Counted from the first letter of the stretch, positions 1 through 10,206 are shown. The stretch is DNA of 64,000 nt from Sphingobium sp. HWE2-09 (GCF_035989265.1 NZ_JAYKZX010000003.1:558001-622000); one strand, 5' to 3'. Numbers and translations: made by a program. The notes: generated from the letters alone by a model not told the origin.

Positions 1-284
1 TGCCGCTCCCAGGAAAATCCCAGCAAACCGATGCGGCAGGCGAAGAAGCGGTCGCTCGCGTCGGGCGAAGGGATTTCGGGAGGGAGTAGGTCGCGCAGGG
101 CGACCACGCTGTCCTGTGCTTCGGCGTCATCGACGATCATCATGAATTGCACGATGCGAGCCGGCGTATCCAGTCGTGGCATTTTGCGCACATGCATCTC
201 ACGCGAAAGCGATGCCCGCAGAGGATGACTGCGCTGCGAGAGGTCGGGAAAGAGGCTCGCGCCTACTTGCGTGTCTGCGCCCAT
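1..284 (-). CDS. DUF3422 family protein, N-terminal part (runs off the window)
   Basis: The first 94 codons of a reverse-strand gene lie in the window; the rest is beyond base 1. The ATG is at 284. The reading shows HPLRASLSREMHVRKMPRLD near residue 20, then a PARIVQF-like segment, and ends with a GFSWERH-like stretch. These match the start of DUF3422 proteins, which typically open with HPLR..L..E.HAR and carry a ..WERHTEF motif. The family is generally about 420 residues with C-terminal membrane segments, and its function is unknown. The downstream neighbour on the same strand starts only about 75 bases away, so co-transcription is possible but not shown. Confidence 0.7.
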   Translation of the reverse strand, partial: MGADTQVGASLFPDLSQRSHPLRASLSREMHVRKMPRLDTPARIVQFMMIVDDAEAQDSVVALRDLLPPEIPSPDASDRFFACRIGLLGFSWER

Positions 285-358
285 TGTCGTTGCTTCCCCC
301 TACGTCCCCTTTTGTCATACTAATGGGGGCGATCTGCAAGGCGGAATTGGTTCGAGAG

Positions 359-1120
359 TCAGATACGACGGGCGATCGCTCCTGCGGCCCAGCCCATGCC
401 GACCGCCATGGCAATCGCCACAAGGCCATAGAGGATGGGCCAATGTTCGGCGGAACTGGCCATGAATTGTTCGAAGCCGGATTTGCGCACCGTGATATCC
501 CGCACGGCGGCTGCGACTACCCGGCCATCCTGCACAAGGAAGGTTTCGGCGGTATAGTCGCCCACGATCACGCGCGCCGACAGCGGCAGGCGCGCGCGAT
601 ACAGCACGCCGTCGGTGATTTCGACCGTGCCCGGTCGTTCGACGAACAGGCCGGACCGGTCGCGCAAGTCTATCAGTCCCGCCTGGAAGCGCGACAGTTC
701 CGCACTTTCGTTAAGGGAGGATGGCGATAGTTGCAGCTTGTCGACCCCCAGTTCGTAGATGGCAGCGGTCCTCTCATCCACGATCCGGTCGATCGGGCGG
801 GAGGACGCCATCGCATAGAAGCTGGGCGCGGATCGGAAGCGAACGGTGTCGGCATTGACCCATATACCGGCGACCTTCTGCTTTTCGCGCATGGTGATGG
901 ACTGTTCCGGTCCCTTGAGCACCACCACGATGTCGGCCGGTTTGTCGGGCCGCCGCCCGTCCGGATAGACGATCGCGCCGAACAGCAGCAGGTCGGCGCC
1001 AGTGAAGCTATATTGAATTTCCACGTCGCGCTGCGACACGTCGGGCACGAGGTGCGGCTCATCCGCGCCGCCAAGCAGGATCGCCACGGGCAGGGCGAAC
1101 AAGGCGTACCAACGACGCAT
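359..1120 (-). CDS. TIGR02186 family transmembrane protein
   Basis: Encodes 253 aa starting MRRWYALFALP. An N-terminal signal or anchor segment covers about residues 1-18, a soluble beta-rich middle follows, and a single membrane helix lies near the C-terminus (about residues 228-250), ending AIARRI. The sequence fits the alphaproteobacterial TIGR02186 family, which is usually found beside a TauE/SafE (TSUP) permease. Here the ATG overlaps the stop of that permease by four bases (ATGA), so the two are translationally coupled and probably form one transport unit. The protein may act as a periplasmic partner of the permease; the substrate is unknown. Confidence 0.82.
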   Translation of the reverse strand: MRRWYALFALPVAILLGGADEPHLVPDVSQRDVEIQYSFTGADLLLFGAIVYPDGRRPDKPADIVVVLKGPEQSITMREKQKVAGIWVNADTVRFRSAPSFYAMASSRPIDRIVDERTAAIYELGVDKLQLSPSSLNESAELSRFQAGLIDLRDRSGLFVERPGTVEITDGVLYRARLPLSARVIVGDYTAETFLVQDGRVVAAAVRDITVRKSGFEQFMASSAEHWPILYGLVAIAMAVGMGWAAGAIARRI

Positions 1121-2034
1121 CAGCGCAGGTCGATCGTATAGATTTCGTCCGGCCGCCACCCCAGCCCCAGCGCCATGCGACCTGCAACCAGCAGCACGAT
1201 CGCGGCGAGCAGGATGCGCAGATATTCGGGCCGGATGGACATGGACAAGCGGGTGCCGATCTGCGCGCCGGTGACGCTGCCGATCAGCAGCAGCAATGCC
1301 AGGACCAGATCGACCGCCTTGGTCGTCATGGCGTGCATCATCGTCGTCGCCATCGTTACGAACAAAATCTGGAACAGGGATGTGCCGACCACCGATTGCG
1401 TGGCCATGCCCAGAAGATAGAGCATCGCGGGCACCAGGATGAAACCACCACCAACGCCCAGCAACATAGTGAGGATGCCGGTCGCTATGCCCAGCAGCAG
1501 CGGTGCCAGCGGCGAGATATACAGGCCCGAACGATAGAAGCGCCAGCGCATCGGCAGGGCGGCGACCAGCGGATGATGCCGCCGCTTGCGGGCCGGGGGG
1601 CGCTTGCCGGTCTTCAACGCGACCAGCGCCTGGATCGATTCCTTTGCCATCAACGCGCCGATGCCGCCCAGCATCAATACGTAAAGAATGCCGATGACCG
1701 TATCGATCTGCCCTATTTGTTGCAGCAGTCGGAAGATGAAGACGCCCAGGCCCGCCCCGATCACCCCGCCTGCGATCAGCACGCCGCCCATGCGGAAATC
1801 CACGGTGCCCCGCGACATATGAGTGAACACGCCCGACACGCTGGCCCCGGTAACCTGCGATGCCGCGGAGGCCGCCGCGACTGTCGGCGGAATGCCATAG
1901 AAGATAAGAAGCGGCGTGGTGAGAAAGCCGCCGCCCACGCCGAACATGCCGGACAGCAGCCCGACGATGCCGCCCAGGCCGATGATGACGAGTGCGTTGA
2001 CCGACAGATTGGCTATGGGCAGGTAAAGATCCAT
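1120..2034 (-). CDS. Sulfite exporter TauE/SafE (TSUP) family permease
   Basis: Encodes 304 aa from the ATG at 2034; the frame extends seven codons further to a TTG at 2055, but the ATG looks better. Two related halves each begin with a glycine-rich segment, LLSGMFGVGGGFLTTPLL near residue 25 and ILTMLLGVGGGFILVPAML near residue 185. This is the internal repeat typical of TSUP anion permeases with about eight helices. A basic cytoplasmic loop (KRPPARKRRHH) separates the halves. Family members move sulfite, sulfoacetate or related organosulfur anions, but the substrate cannot be read from sequence. The gene overlaps its TIGR02186 partner by four bases. Confidence 0.88.
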   Translation of the reverse strand: MDLYLPIANLSVNALVIIGLGGIVGLLSGMFGVGGGFLTTPLLIFYGIPPTVAAASAASQVTGASVSGVFTHMSRGTVDFRMGGVLIAGGVIGAGLGVFIFRLLQQIGQIDTVIGILYVLMLGGIGALMAKESIQALVALKTGKRPPARKRRHHPLVAALPMRWRFYRSGLYISPLAPLLLGIATGILTMLLGVGGGFILVPAMLYLLGMATQSVVGTSLFQILFVTMATTMMHAMTTKAVDLVLALLLLIGSVTGAQIGTRLSMSIRPEYLRILLAAIVLLVAGRMALGLGWRPDEIYTIDLR

Positions 2035-2091
2035 GCCAGCCGGAGGTAACGCCAACCGACGGCGATAGAAAGCGGCGAAAGAGGCAAGCGG

Positions 2092-3171
2092 TCAAAAATC
2101 GGCGGCGAGGGTGATGGCAAGGCCAGATCCGGGTAGCGCGTCTCCCGCCACCCGTTCGCGCCACTCGACGGAAAGCCGCGCGCCGCCCTGTGGCAGCGGC
2201 AGGCGAACCTGTATTTCCGGGCCGATGTCCAGCCTGCTGACGCCGGGTTGTGCGCCGCCGGACAGCGCTGCGCCGACGCGCAAGGGCGATTGCGCGATCG
2301 GTGTAGCAAGCGAGAATTTGCCATCGATAAAGCCGTCACGTTGCCGAAACCCCACGATGCCGGTCTGGGCATAGGCTTCCGCCATGATTGCGGGGGCTAT
2401 TGCGACAGGCCCGAAGCCGCCTACGGCCATGAATGCATTGGCATTGCGCGCTGCCTGTCCAATGGCGATGCGCCGCTCCACCGCCAACCTGATCGGCACG
2501 GCGTCTAAGGGGCGAATCGACAAGCCGACGGCGCCTTCAAGGGCAGCAGGACGCTGAAGCGCGCTACTCATGCGAGCATAGGCGGTGGCTGCGTTCGGAG
2601 CACCCGATGTCAAGGCATAGTCTATCCTAGCGCCGACTTGGGAGCCGCCCAACTGCCCGGTCGGGACGGCCTGGCCGCCACTCATGGCGCCCGGTCGCCA
2701 TAGCAACCATGACGCCGCGCGCCATCGATCCGAAACGCTTTGGGTGGTCATAAGGGGAGAGGGGCCAGCCGTGGGGGCCGCAATCTCCTGAATGGCATCG
2801 GGATCACCGGCATGAGGGCGGCTGGCAAACTCTGCGGATTCCGTCACGAATGCCATCAGGTTGATGGGTGTCACTTCGGGTTGACTGGTCGAGGACGTGG
2901 CGCGGGGAGCGAGCCTGTTACTTGCGACCACATGCTTCGTCATCACGGTTGCGGCGGGGGCGGCGATCTGTGGCAATGGAGGCAGGATGGTCATGGCGCT
3001 GCTACCCATCAGAACCTGCGGTGCCAAAGCGGCGACTTCCAACTGGCGCTCAGCGACGGCATGGCTCGTCGAAGGCGGGAAGGGTTGCTGCGCGACAAGC
3101 CGCAGCGCTACCCAGCCAAGCATCAGCATGGCAAAGAAGCGGAAGGGCCGCCCGCTGACTGAGCCTGTCAT
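2092..3171 (-). CDS. NfrA-like outer-membrane protein, short form
   Basis: Encodes 359 aa. An N-terminal hydrophobic signal or anchor (about residues 10-30) is followed by a low-complexity Ala/Pro/Thr region to about residue 170. A repetitive, beta-rich C-terminal half ends in a terminal phenylalanine (LAITLAADF), as in outer-membrane barrels. The segment from about residue 180 (ARIDYALT, LSIRPLDAVPIRLAVERRIAIG) resembles the C-terminal domain of NfrA, the phage N4 receptor component and polysaccharide export partner. The TPR-rich N-terminal part of E. coli NfrA is missing. The ATG overlaps the stop of the upstream glycosyltransferase gene by four bases. The NfrA assignment rests on pattern and context and is tentative. 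Confidence 0.55.
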   Translation of the reverse strand: MTGSVSGRPFRFFAMLMLGWVALRLVAQQPFPPSTSHAVAERQLEVAALAPQVLMGSSAMTILPPLPQIAAPAATVMTKHVVASNRLAPRATSSTSQPEVTPINLMAFVTESAEFASRPHAGDPDAIQEIAAPTAGPSPLMTTQSVSDRWRAASWLLWRPGAMSGGQAVPTGQLGGSQVGARIDYALTSGAPNAATAYARMSSALQRPAALEGAVGLSIRPLDAVPIRLAVERRIAIGQAARNANAFMAVGGFGPVAIAPAIMAEAYAQTGIVGFRQRDGFIDGKFSLATPIAQSPLRVGAALSGGAQPGVSRLDIGPEIQVRLPLPQGGARLSVEWRERVAGDALPGSGLAITLAADF

Positions 3172-4565
3172 GGATCGGTTTTCAAGTCGGGGAAACTATG
3201 CTGGGTCTTGTCCCATGCGAGTGGAGTGCCAGCCAGCGACTTGGCATATTGAAACACGGCACGCCTTGCCGCCAATATGGCGATATAATTGGCAATGACC
3301 GTACGGGGGATCGACATGATGGCTTGACGCCAGCCATAGGTGCGGCCGACGAACAGGGCACGCATCGCTGTGCGCCAGACCATCAGAGCGAGGGTGATTT
3401 GCAACAGCGTGTCGATCCAATAGGGAAGCGGCGGCTGCGGCAGCGGCATCAACAGGCTGAGGCACAGGATCAGGCTCCACAGGATCAGAGCCACATAGGC
3501 GGCGAACAGTATGAGCGCCGCCAGCGTGGAACGCCGGTCGCGGATGCGCATCCACCATTCGGCAGGCCCGCCATGCCACCCCATGCGGTCCCACCCCGCC
3601 AATGATATGCCGACCATCCAGCGGGCTTTTTGCCGGACCGCAGCATCGATCCTGTCGGGGAAATATTCGCGTGTCGCCACCAGCGCACCAGTGGCGTCGC
3701 GCATCCGTACGAACACGCCGCGTCCGCCCATATTGGCTATTCGCAGGCCCGCTTCATAATCTTCGGTCAACGACGACGGGTCGAACGGGCCGCCATGAAT
3801 GGGATCGGACAAGCGACCGATCGTTGCCCGTTCGAATGCGCAGGCAACCCCGGCGGAGGGGATCGACGCACCCAGTGCTTCGCGCACCGTCAAGGCTTTG
3901 CCATGGTTTTCCGCGAATTCGTCGCCATAGTGATTGGATATGGCGCGCGCCAGCCAAGTGCCGCGACCGGGGAGCGGCAGGACCGGCAGTTGGACAAGCT
4001 CGAACCGGTCGATCATGAAGTCGAACAAGCGAATTTCGTCGGGATGAACCACATCCTCCGCATCATGCAGCACGACTGCCTTGAAGGCCTTGCCCATGGA
4101 CCGTTCGACGTCCAGCATCGCACGCCACAGGACGTTGAGGCAGTCGGCCTTGGTGCTGGGGCCGGGGCGCGGGTTGATGCCGACGATGATGCGGGGTTCG
4201 TTGGTGGCGATCGACGCCACAGCATCGATGGTGTCCTGATCGTTAGGATAGACGCCAACGAATATGCGATAATCATCGCCTGGCCAGCAGGCCAGCGTGT
4301 GACTTAGCATGGCGCCGATGACCTCTGCCTCCCGCCAGGCGGGTATGAAGATGGCGATCCGGCCGGGATTGGACGATGCGGGCAGCGTCGCAGTGGTCAT
4401 GCGCGGATAGCGCGCGTAAATGGTGACGTTGCGCCAATAGCGGCGGCACAGGAACAGCAGATCGACCAGAAAATCATCTAGCCCACCGATCGCCAGGCCG
4501 ACGACGGCGAAGAACAGGACTTCATGGTAAAGGGCCAACAAAGCCCCAGCCAAAATCTCTTCCAA
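3168..4565 (-). CDS. NfrB-like membrane glycosyltransferase (family 2)
   Basis: A family-2 glycosyltransferase of about 465 aa in the inner membrane. One N-terminal helix (LFFAVVGLAIGGLDDFLVDLLFL) is followed by a cytosolic GT-A domain with FIPAWREAEVI, the HDAED nucleotide-metal motif, SLTEDYEAGL (the TED acceptor motif) and a QKARWMVG motif that stands in place of the QxxRW of processive synthases. Two or three C-terminal helices follow. This layout matches NfrB of the NfrAB system. No C-terminal MshEN (c-di-GMP) domain is seen. No ATG fits; I prefer the TTG at 4565, preceded by a G-rich stretch, and an alternative TTG lies at 4622. It is coupled by ATGA to the NfrA-like gene. Confidence 0.75.
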   Translation of the reverse strand: MEEILAGALLALYHEVLFFAVVGLAIGGLDDFLVDLLFLCRRYWRNVTIYARYPRMTTATLPASSNPGRIAIFIPAWREAEVIGAMLSHTLACWPGDDYRIFVGVYPNDQDTIDAVASIATNEPRIIVGINPRPGPSTKADCLNVLWRAMLDVERSMGKAFKAVVLHDAEDVVHPDEIRLFDFMIDRFELVQLPVLPLPGRGTWLARAISNHYGDEFAENHGKALTVREALGASIPSAGVACAFERATIGRLSDPIHGGPFDPSSLTEDYEAGLRIANMGGRGVFVRMRDATGALVATREYFPDRIDAAVRQKARWMVGISLAGWDRMGWHGGPAEWWMRIRDRRSTLAALILFAAYVALILWSLILCLSLLMPLPQPPLPYWIDTLLQITLALMVWRTAMRALFVGRTYGWRQAIMSIPRTVIANYIAILAARRAVFQYAKSLAGTPLAWDKTQHSFPDLKTDP

Positions 4566-4715
4566 GACGGCCCCCCATTCCGCTATGCGGCAGAGGATGC
4601 CATTTGTGTCACGTCGTTCCAAGTCTTTTACATATTTTGCTGAGAAGTCTTTGGATTTGCATTTAATCCTTGATTGTCGCCCGCTGCGAAACGCTGTCTG
4701 CGATATGGAAAAGCT
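4566..4715. promoter_or_regulatory. Divergent intergenic region between the glycosyltransferase gene and nhaA
   Basis: These 150 bases separate two divergent genes and must hold both promoters. The stretch around 4625-4680 is noticeably richer in A and T than its surroundings, as expected of promoter DNA. No element close to a consensus could be assigned with confidence. A GGAA ribosome-binding site precedes the nhaA ATG. Confidence 0.4.
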
Positions 4716-5918
4716 ATGAACCGACCGCCAATTCGATCCGCATTCAGCGCTTTTCTGGCATGGGAAGCAGGCAGCGCGGTGTTGCTGATGATCGCGGCGG
4801 CGGTGGCGATGCTGCTGGTGAACCTGCCGGGCGGGGCGGGGCACGCCTATCATGTCATGCTGCACGCGCCGATCGGACCGATCCTGTCGCCACAGATCGG
4901 GCCGATGACGCTGCATCTGTGGATCAATGATGGTTTGATGGCGATTTTCTTCCTGCTGGTAGGGTTGGAAATCAAACGCGAATTCGTCGCCGGTGAATTG
5001 TCCAGCTGGGCGACGCGGCGGCTGCCGATCGTCGCGGCGGCAGCTGGCATGGCCGCGCCTGCATTGGTCTATCTGATAGTGACGGCAAACGAGCCTGCGC
5101 TGAGCCAGGGCTGGGCCATTCCGGCCGCAACCGACATCGCTTTCGCGATCGGGGTGCTGGCGTTACTGGGCCGCCGCGCGCCGGCGTCGTTGAAATTGTT
5201 CCTGACCGCAGTCGCCATCGTGGATGACATGGGGGCGGTCGCGATCATCGCCCTATTCTATAGTCATGGTCTTGATCTTATGGCGCTGGCTGGTGCGGGT
5301 GGCGTGCTGGTTGTCATGTATGGCCTGAACCGAGCTGGGGTGAAGGCTCTGGTCCCTTATCTGTTGGGCTTCGTTCTTCTTTGGTTGCTGATGCTGCTGT
5401 CCGGCGTGCATGCGACCGTTGCGGGCGTACTGGCGGCGATGACGGTACCGATCGGGGCTACCTCCGGCGGATCGCACAGCCCCCTGCATAGACTGGAACA
5501 TGCGCTTCATCCCTGGAGCGCCTATCTGATCGTGCCGCTTTTCGGCTTTGCCAATGCCGGTCTGCATGTCGGCGGAGATGCAGGCGCCATGCTTTTCGCG
5601 CCTCTATCGCTGGGCGTCGCGATGGGGTTGTTTCTTGGCAAGCAGGTCGGCGTTTTTGGCGCGGTGTGGATCGCGGTACGCCTGGGCTTTGCCGAGCGAC
5701 CTGCGGGGGCAAGCTGGAGCCAGATTTACGGCATGGCGATGCTGTGCGGCATCGGTTTCACCATGAGCCTGTTCATCGGTGCGCTCGCTTTTCCCGGGCA
5801 ACCGATGTTTGTCGAGGAGGCAAAGGGCGGGATATTGCTGGGATCGTTGCTATCGGCCCTGTCCGGCTATGTCGTGTTACGCTGGATAGCGCGTCCAGTT
5901 GCCTCCGCCGCAGGGTAA
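4716..5918 (+). CDS. nhaA: Na+/H+ antiporter NhaA
   Basis: A 400-aa polytopic antiporter that exports Na+ or Li+ in exchange for protons, used in pH and sodium homeostasis. Diagnostic segments are GLEIKREFVAGEL, AIPAATDIAFAIGVLALLG and FLTAVAIVDDMGAVAIIALFY, which contains the paired aspartates equivalent to Asp163/Asp164 of E. coli NhaA. About twelve helices are visible and the length is close to the family norm. The start at 4716 gives the usual N-terminal amphipathic stretch (FLAWEAGSAVLLM) and has GGAA upstream. The frame is open to 4674, but the earlier codons do not resemble the family. Confidence 0.95.
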   Translation: MNRPPIRSAFSAFLAWEAGSAVLLMIAAAVAMLLVNLPGGAGHAYHVMLHAPIGPILSPQIGPMTLHLWINDGLMAIFFLLVGLEIKREFVAGELSSWATRRLPIVAAAAGMAAPALVYLIVTANEPALSQGWAIPAATDIAFAIGVLALLGRRAPASLKLFLTAVAIVDDMGAVAIIALFYSHGLDLMALAGAGGVLVVMYGLNRAGVKALVPYLLGFVLLWLLMLLSGVHATVAGVLAAMTVPIGATSGGSHSPLHRLEHALHPWSAYLIVPLFGFANAGLHVGGDAGAMLFAPLSLGVAMGLFLGKQVGVFGAVWIAVRLGFAERPAGASWSQIYGMAMLCGIGFTMSLFIGALAFPGQPMFVEEAKGGILLGSLLSALSGYVVLRWIARPVASAAG

Positions 5919-6019
5919 GCGGGTTCGCCAACCAAATACTTACGCGCTATAACCGTTACGCTAACGCCGCGAGTTTAAATCGACCAATCTTTTCGAATAT
6001 GGAAGGGAGGAGGGCGAAT

Positions 6020-6193
6020 ATGGAGATGGACGTCAACTATCTGCTGCACCGTCAGCAGATGTCGCTTATCCGGGCGCAGTCGAGCCGATCCGACAAAGGT
6101 CGCGACGCTTATGAAAATCTGGCGCAACGCTATGCCGAACGGATCGACGCCTACCGCCGTGAAAACGAACGGTTGATCATCCACGCGCATTGA
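6020..6193 (+). CDS. Small conserved hypothetical protein (57 aa)
   Basis: A short basic protein starting MEMDVNYLLHRQQ and ending with a mixed-charge helix (ENLAQRYAERIDAYRRENE). The start is set by a very strong ribosome-binding site (GGAAGGGAGGAGG) just upstream; another in-frame ATG lies at 5999. It resembles the small gene at 63730-63885: both share a pattern Y...R....AQ.S.S...RD...LA..YA.R. I do not recognise a function. Similar small helical proteins are common as conserved hypotheticals in sphingomonads. No signal peptide or membrane helix is present, so it should be cytosolic. Confidence 0.65.
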   Translation: MEMDVNYLLHRQQMSLIRAQSSRSDKGRDAYENLAQRYAERIDAYRRENERLIIHAH

Positions 6194-6201
6194 CGGCACT
6201 G

Positions 6202-6600
6202 TCAACGGCGTTCGATCAACCTTTCGATGGCAAGATGATGGGCGGCATCGTCGCCACATTCTTTTTCCAATACCGCTTTGATGCGCTGAAGCTCCGCTTC
6301 GGTCAGATGTTCGATGCCGATAAAATCGTTACGGGCATTGTCGACCGCACGGATCAATTCGTCCAGCTTGGCCTGGATCGCCGATCCGTCGCGATTTTGC
6401 GCATTCTGGATCAGGAATACCATCAGGAAGGTGACGATGGTCGTGCTAGTATTGATCACCAATTGCCATGTGTCGGAATATTGAAAGAAAGGCCCGGTGG
6501 CGAGCCACAGGATGACGCTGCCCAACGCCAGGGCAAAAGCGAGCGGTTGACCCGCCCAGTTGGCGACGCGATGCGACATGGCGGCGAAAATTTTATCCAT
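6202..6600 (-). CDS. Low-affinity iron permease family protein
   Basis: A 132-aa inner-membrane protein. Two hydrophobic segments (about residues 19-38 and 48-65) flank a short loop (GPFFQYSDTWQLVINTSTT), and a charged helical tail follows (QNAQNRDGSAIQAKLDELIRAV). The NTSTTIVTFLMVFLIQNAQNRD stretch is the hallmark of the bacterial family named after fungal low-affinity iron permeases (PF04120). Actual iron transport by the bacterial members is not well established. The gene converges on the small gene ending at 6193, only 8 bases away. Confidence 0.85.
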   Translation of the reverse strand: MDKIFAAMSHRVANWAGQPLAFALALGSVILWLATGPFFQYSDTWQLVINTSTTIVTFLMVFLIQNAQNRDGSAIQAKLDELIRAVDNARNDFIGIEHLTEAELQRIKAVLEKECGDDAAHHLAIERLIERR

Positions 6601-6671
6601 GGACGATGCTATCCTTCGTGCGTTCGCGCCATTTATGCCTTGTTCAGCCGAACAGGGCCATTGAAAGCGCT

Positions 6672-6992
6672 ATGATCCACAAGTCTTCCCGTTTGGTTGC
6701 AGCCTTCGCAATGGCTAGCCTTGCTGCCTGTACGTCCCTGTCACCCGAATCGCGGGTGCGGTCAGGGTTGGAAGAAGCCGGACTGTCGCCGAAAATGTCG
6801 GCGTGCATGGCGAAGCGGATGGTAGATCGACTGAGCCTGGCCCAGCTGAAAAAGCTGCAGTCGCTCGCATCGCTCCGCAAATCTCACAGCGGAAAAATGA
6901 CTATCGATCAGATGCTGCATGAGGTGCGTGCATTGGATGATCCTGAGATTTTTGCGGTGACCACCAGATCCGCCCTAGCCTGCGCCTTATAG
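6672..6992 (+). CDS. Small predicted lipoprotein (106 aa)
   Basis: An N-terminal signal (MIHKSSRLVAAFAMASLAAC) ends in a lipobox, LAAC, so Cys20 is the likely lipidated residue. The mature part is mostly helical with a conserved-looking stretch (GLSPKMSACMAKRMVDRLSLAQLKKLQSL). I recognise no named family or function. The protein is probably anchored in the inner leaflet of the outer membrane or in the periplasmic face of the inner membrane. The start is the first ATG that gives a proper signal sequence. Confidence 0.7.
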   Translation: MIHKSSRLVAAFAMASLAACTSLSPESRVRSGLEEAGLSPKMSACMAKRMVDRLSLAQLKKLQSLASLRKSHSGKMTIDQMLHEVRALDDPEIFAVTTRSALACAL

Positions 6993-7028
6993 CCTTTTCG
7001 CTGGCGACCGGCGGATTGGCCTCCCACG

Positions 7029-7046
7029 CTTTGCAATTTTGCAAAG
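7029..7046. promoter_or_regulatory. 18-bp palindrome upstream of sucC
   Basis: CTTTGCAATTTTGCAAAG is a perfect 8+2+8 palindrome that ends 82 bases before the sucC ATG. A degenerate further half-site (TTTTGCGAAA) follows at about 7051-7060. The TTTGCAA half-site resembles motifs bound by RamB/PrpR-type regulators of acetate and propionate metabolism in other bacteria, but that link is inference. The position fits an operator controlling sucC and perhaps etfBA. Confidence 0.55.
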
Positions 7047-7128
7047 TGATTTTGCGAAATATTCTGGCGCCTCTCGGACGGCTGTGCTTATCCGCTGACA
7101 TCAGATTTCAGCGAAGAGGGTCAGCGCT

Positions 7129-8328
<1,200 letters not shown>

Positions 8329-8443
8329 CGCTCGACCGCACATAAACGAAATACGCCTGATGGGCGTGGGTGGTCCGGAAACGGGCCGCCCACGTCCGTG
8401 TTTGCGTTGGTAACCGATAGTGTAAAACTGGAGGATGTTGGAA

Positions 8444-9193
8444 ATGAAGATCATTGTGCCTGTCAAACGGGTCATTGACTATAATGTGAAGCCACGGGTG
8501 AAGGCGGACGGCACGGGCGTCGATCTGGCCAACGTCAAGATGAGCATGAACCCGTTCGATGAGATCGCGGTCGAGGAAGCGATCCGCCTGAAGGAAAAGG
8601 GCGTCGCAACTGAAGTCATCGCCGTGTCGATCGGCGTCGCCAAGGCGCAGGAAACGCTGCGCACGTCGCTCGCCATGGGCGCCGACCGGGCGATCCTGAT
8701 CCAGACCGACGAAGAGGTCGAGCCGCTGGGCGTCGCCAAGCTGCTCGCCAAGGTGCAGGAAGAAGAAGGCGCTGGCCTGATCATCCTGGGCAAGCAGGCG
8801 ATCGACGACGACAGCAACCAGACCGGCCAGATGCTGGCGGCGCTGCTGAACCTGCCGCAGGGCACGTTCGCGTCGAAAGTCGAAGTCGCGGACGGCAGCG
8901 TCAATGTGACCCGCGAAGTGGATGGCGGCCTGGAGACGGTGAAGCTGTCGACCCCGGCGATCATCACCACCGACCTGCGGCTGAACGAACCGCGCTATGC
9001 CTCGTTGCCCAACATCATGAAGGCCAAGTCGAAGCCTTTGGCGCAGAAGACCCCGGCCGATTATGGCGTGGACATCAGCGCGCGGCTGGAGACGCTCAAG
9101 GTCGTAGAACCGCCCAAGCGGTCGGCTGGCGTCAAGGTCGCCGATGTCGATGAACTGGTCGCGAAACTCAAGGCCCTAGGAGTGGCGGCGTGA
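8444..9193 (+). CDS. etfB: Electron transfer flavoprotein beta subunit
   Basis: A 249-aa subunit that forms the ETF heterodimer with EtfA and passes electrons from acyl-CoA and other dehydrogenases to ETF-ubiquinone oxidoreductase. The N-terminus [20 protein letters not shown] and the segment [17 protein letters not shown] are typical, as is [16 protein letters not shown] near residue 120. Two starts are possible. The ATG at 8444 is correctly spaced from GGAGG at 8430-8434, whereas the ATG at 8435 directly abuts it, so 8444 is preferred. It lies 115 bases after sucC and 25 before etfA. Confidence 0.96.
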   Translation: MKIIVPVKRVIDYNVKPRVKADGTGVDLANVKMSMNPFDEIAVEEAIRLKEKGVATEVIAVSIGVAKAQETLRTSLAMGADRAILIQTDEEVEPLGVAKLLAKVQEEEGAGLIILGKQAIDDDSNQTGQMLAALLNLPQGTFASKVEVADGSVNVTREVDGGLETVKLSTPAIITTDLRLNEPRYASLPNIMKAKSKPLAQKTPADYGVDISARLETLKVVEPPKRSAGVKVADVDELVAKLKALGVAA

Positions 9194-9218
9194 GCCGCTG
9201 GAAAACAGGAGTTGCAGC

Positions 9219-10151
9219 ATGAGCAAGACGCTCGTTTGGGTTGAACATGAGGGCGGCGCCGTCAAGGACGCGACCCTTTCCGCCGTCACCGCCGCCGCCA
9301 AACTGGGGGAAGTGCATCTGCTGGTTGCCGGGCAAGGCGTCGATGGCGTCGCCGCTGAGGCGGCCAAGATCGCTGGCGTGGGCAAGGTCCATGTTGCAGA
9401 TGATGCCGCCTTCGCGCATGCTTTGGCCGAGAACGTCGCACCGCTGATCGTCGAACTGATGGGGCATCATGATGCCTTTATTGCCCCGGCCACCAGCAAC
9501 GGCAAGAATATCGCGCCGCGCGTCGCCGCGTTGCTGGATGTCATGCAGATCAGCGACATCCTGTCGGTCGAGAGCGAAGACAGCTTCACCCGGCCGATCT
9601 ATGCGGGCAATGCGATCGCGACCGTCAAGTCGAAGGATGCCAAGAAGGTCATCACCGTTCGCGGCACGGCTTTCGAGAAGGCGGCGCGGGACGGTGGCTC
9701 TGGCACCGTGGAAGCGGTCGCCTCCACCGGCGACAAGGGGCTGTCGTCCTTCGTCGGCGCCGAGATCGCCAAGCTGGAGCGTCCTGAACTGACCAGCGCC
9801 AAGATCATCGTGTCGGGTGGCCGCGCGTTGAAGGATGGCGAGACGTTCGAGCAGGTTATCTTCCCGCTCGCCGACAAGCTGGGCGCGGCGGTCGGCGCAT
9901 CGCGGGCGGCGGTCGATGCGGGCTATGTGCCCAACGACTATCAGGTCGGGCAGACCGGCAAGATCGTCGCACCCGAAGTCTATGTCGCGGTCGGTATTTC
10001 CGGCGCGATCCAGCATCTGGCGGGGATGAAGGATAGCAAGACCATCATCGCCATCAATAAGGACGAGGATGCGCCGATCTTTCAGGTCGCAGACATCGGC
10101 CTGGTCGGCGATCTGTTCAAGATCGTGCCGGAGCTTACCGAAAAGCTGTAA
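9219..10151 (+). CDS. etfA: Electron transfer flavoprotein alpha subunit
   Basis: A 310-aa, FAD-binding partner of EtfB. The N-terminal Rossmann-like domain starts [12 protein letters not shown]. The C-terminal FAD domain begins near residue 190 with [13 protein letters not shown] and includes [21 protein letters not shown] and the signature [25 protein letters not shown]-like site precedes the ATG. A perfect 13-bp hairpin terminator follows at 10171-10202, closing the etfBA unit. Confidence 0.97.
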   Translation: MSKTLVWVEHEGGAVKDATLSAVTAAAKLGEVHLLVAGQGVDGVAAEAAKIAGVGKVHVADDAAFAHALAENVAPLIVELMGHHDAFIAPATSNGKNIAPRVAALLDVMQISDILSVESEDSFTRPIYAGNAIATVKSKDAKKVITVRGTAFEKAARDGGSGTVEAVASTGDKGLSSFVGAEIAKLERPELTSAKIIVSGGRALKDGETFEQVIFPLADKLGAAVGASRAAVDAGYVPNDYQVGQTGKIVAPEVYVAVGISGAIQHLAGMKDSKTIIAINKDEDAPIFQVADIGLVGDLFKIVPELTEKL

Positions 10152-10170
10152 GTCAGCGTGACGCAGTAGG

Positions 10171-10202
10171 AAAGGGCGCGGGGAGCAATCCCCGCGCCCT
10201 TT
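10171..10202. terminator. Rho-independent terminator after etfA
   Basis: A perfect 13-bp stem (AAAGGGCGCGGGG with its complement) encloses a six-base loop, AGCAAT. A-rich and T-rich flanks make it usable in both directions. It sits between the convergent etfA and the glycine-zipper gene and probably ends both transcripts. Confidence 0.9.
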
Positions 10203-10206
10203 CTAT

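Noticed and set aside
359..2164. A 601-codon open reverse frame spanning two genes
   Set aside because: Only its last 253 codons match a protein family (TIGR02186). The rest is an off-frame shadow of the TSUP permease gene.
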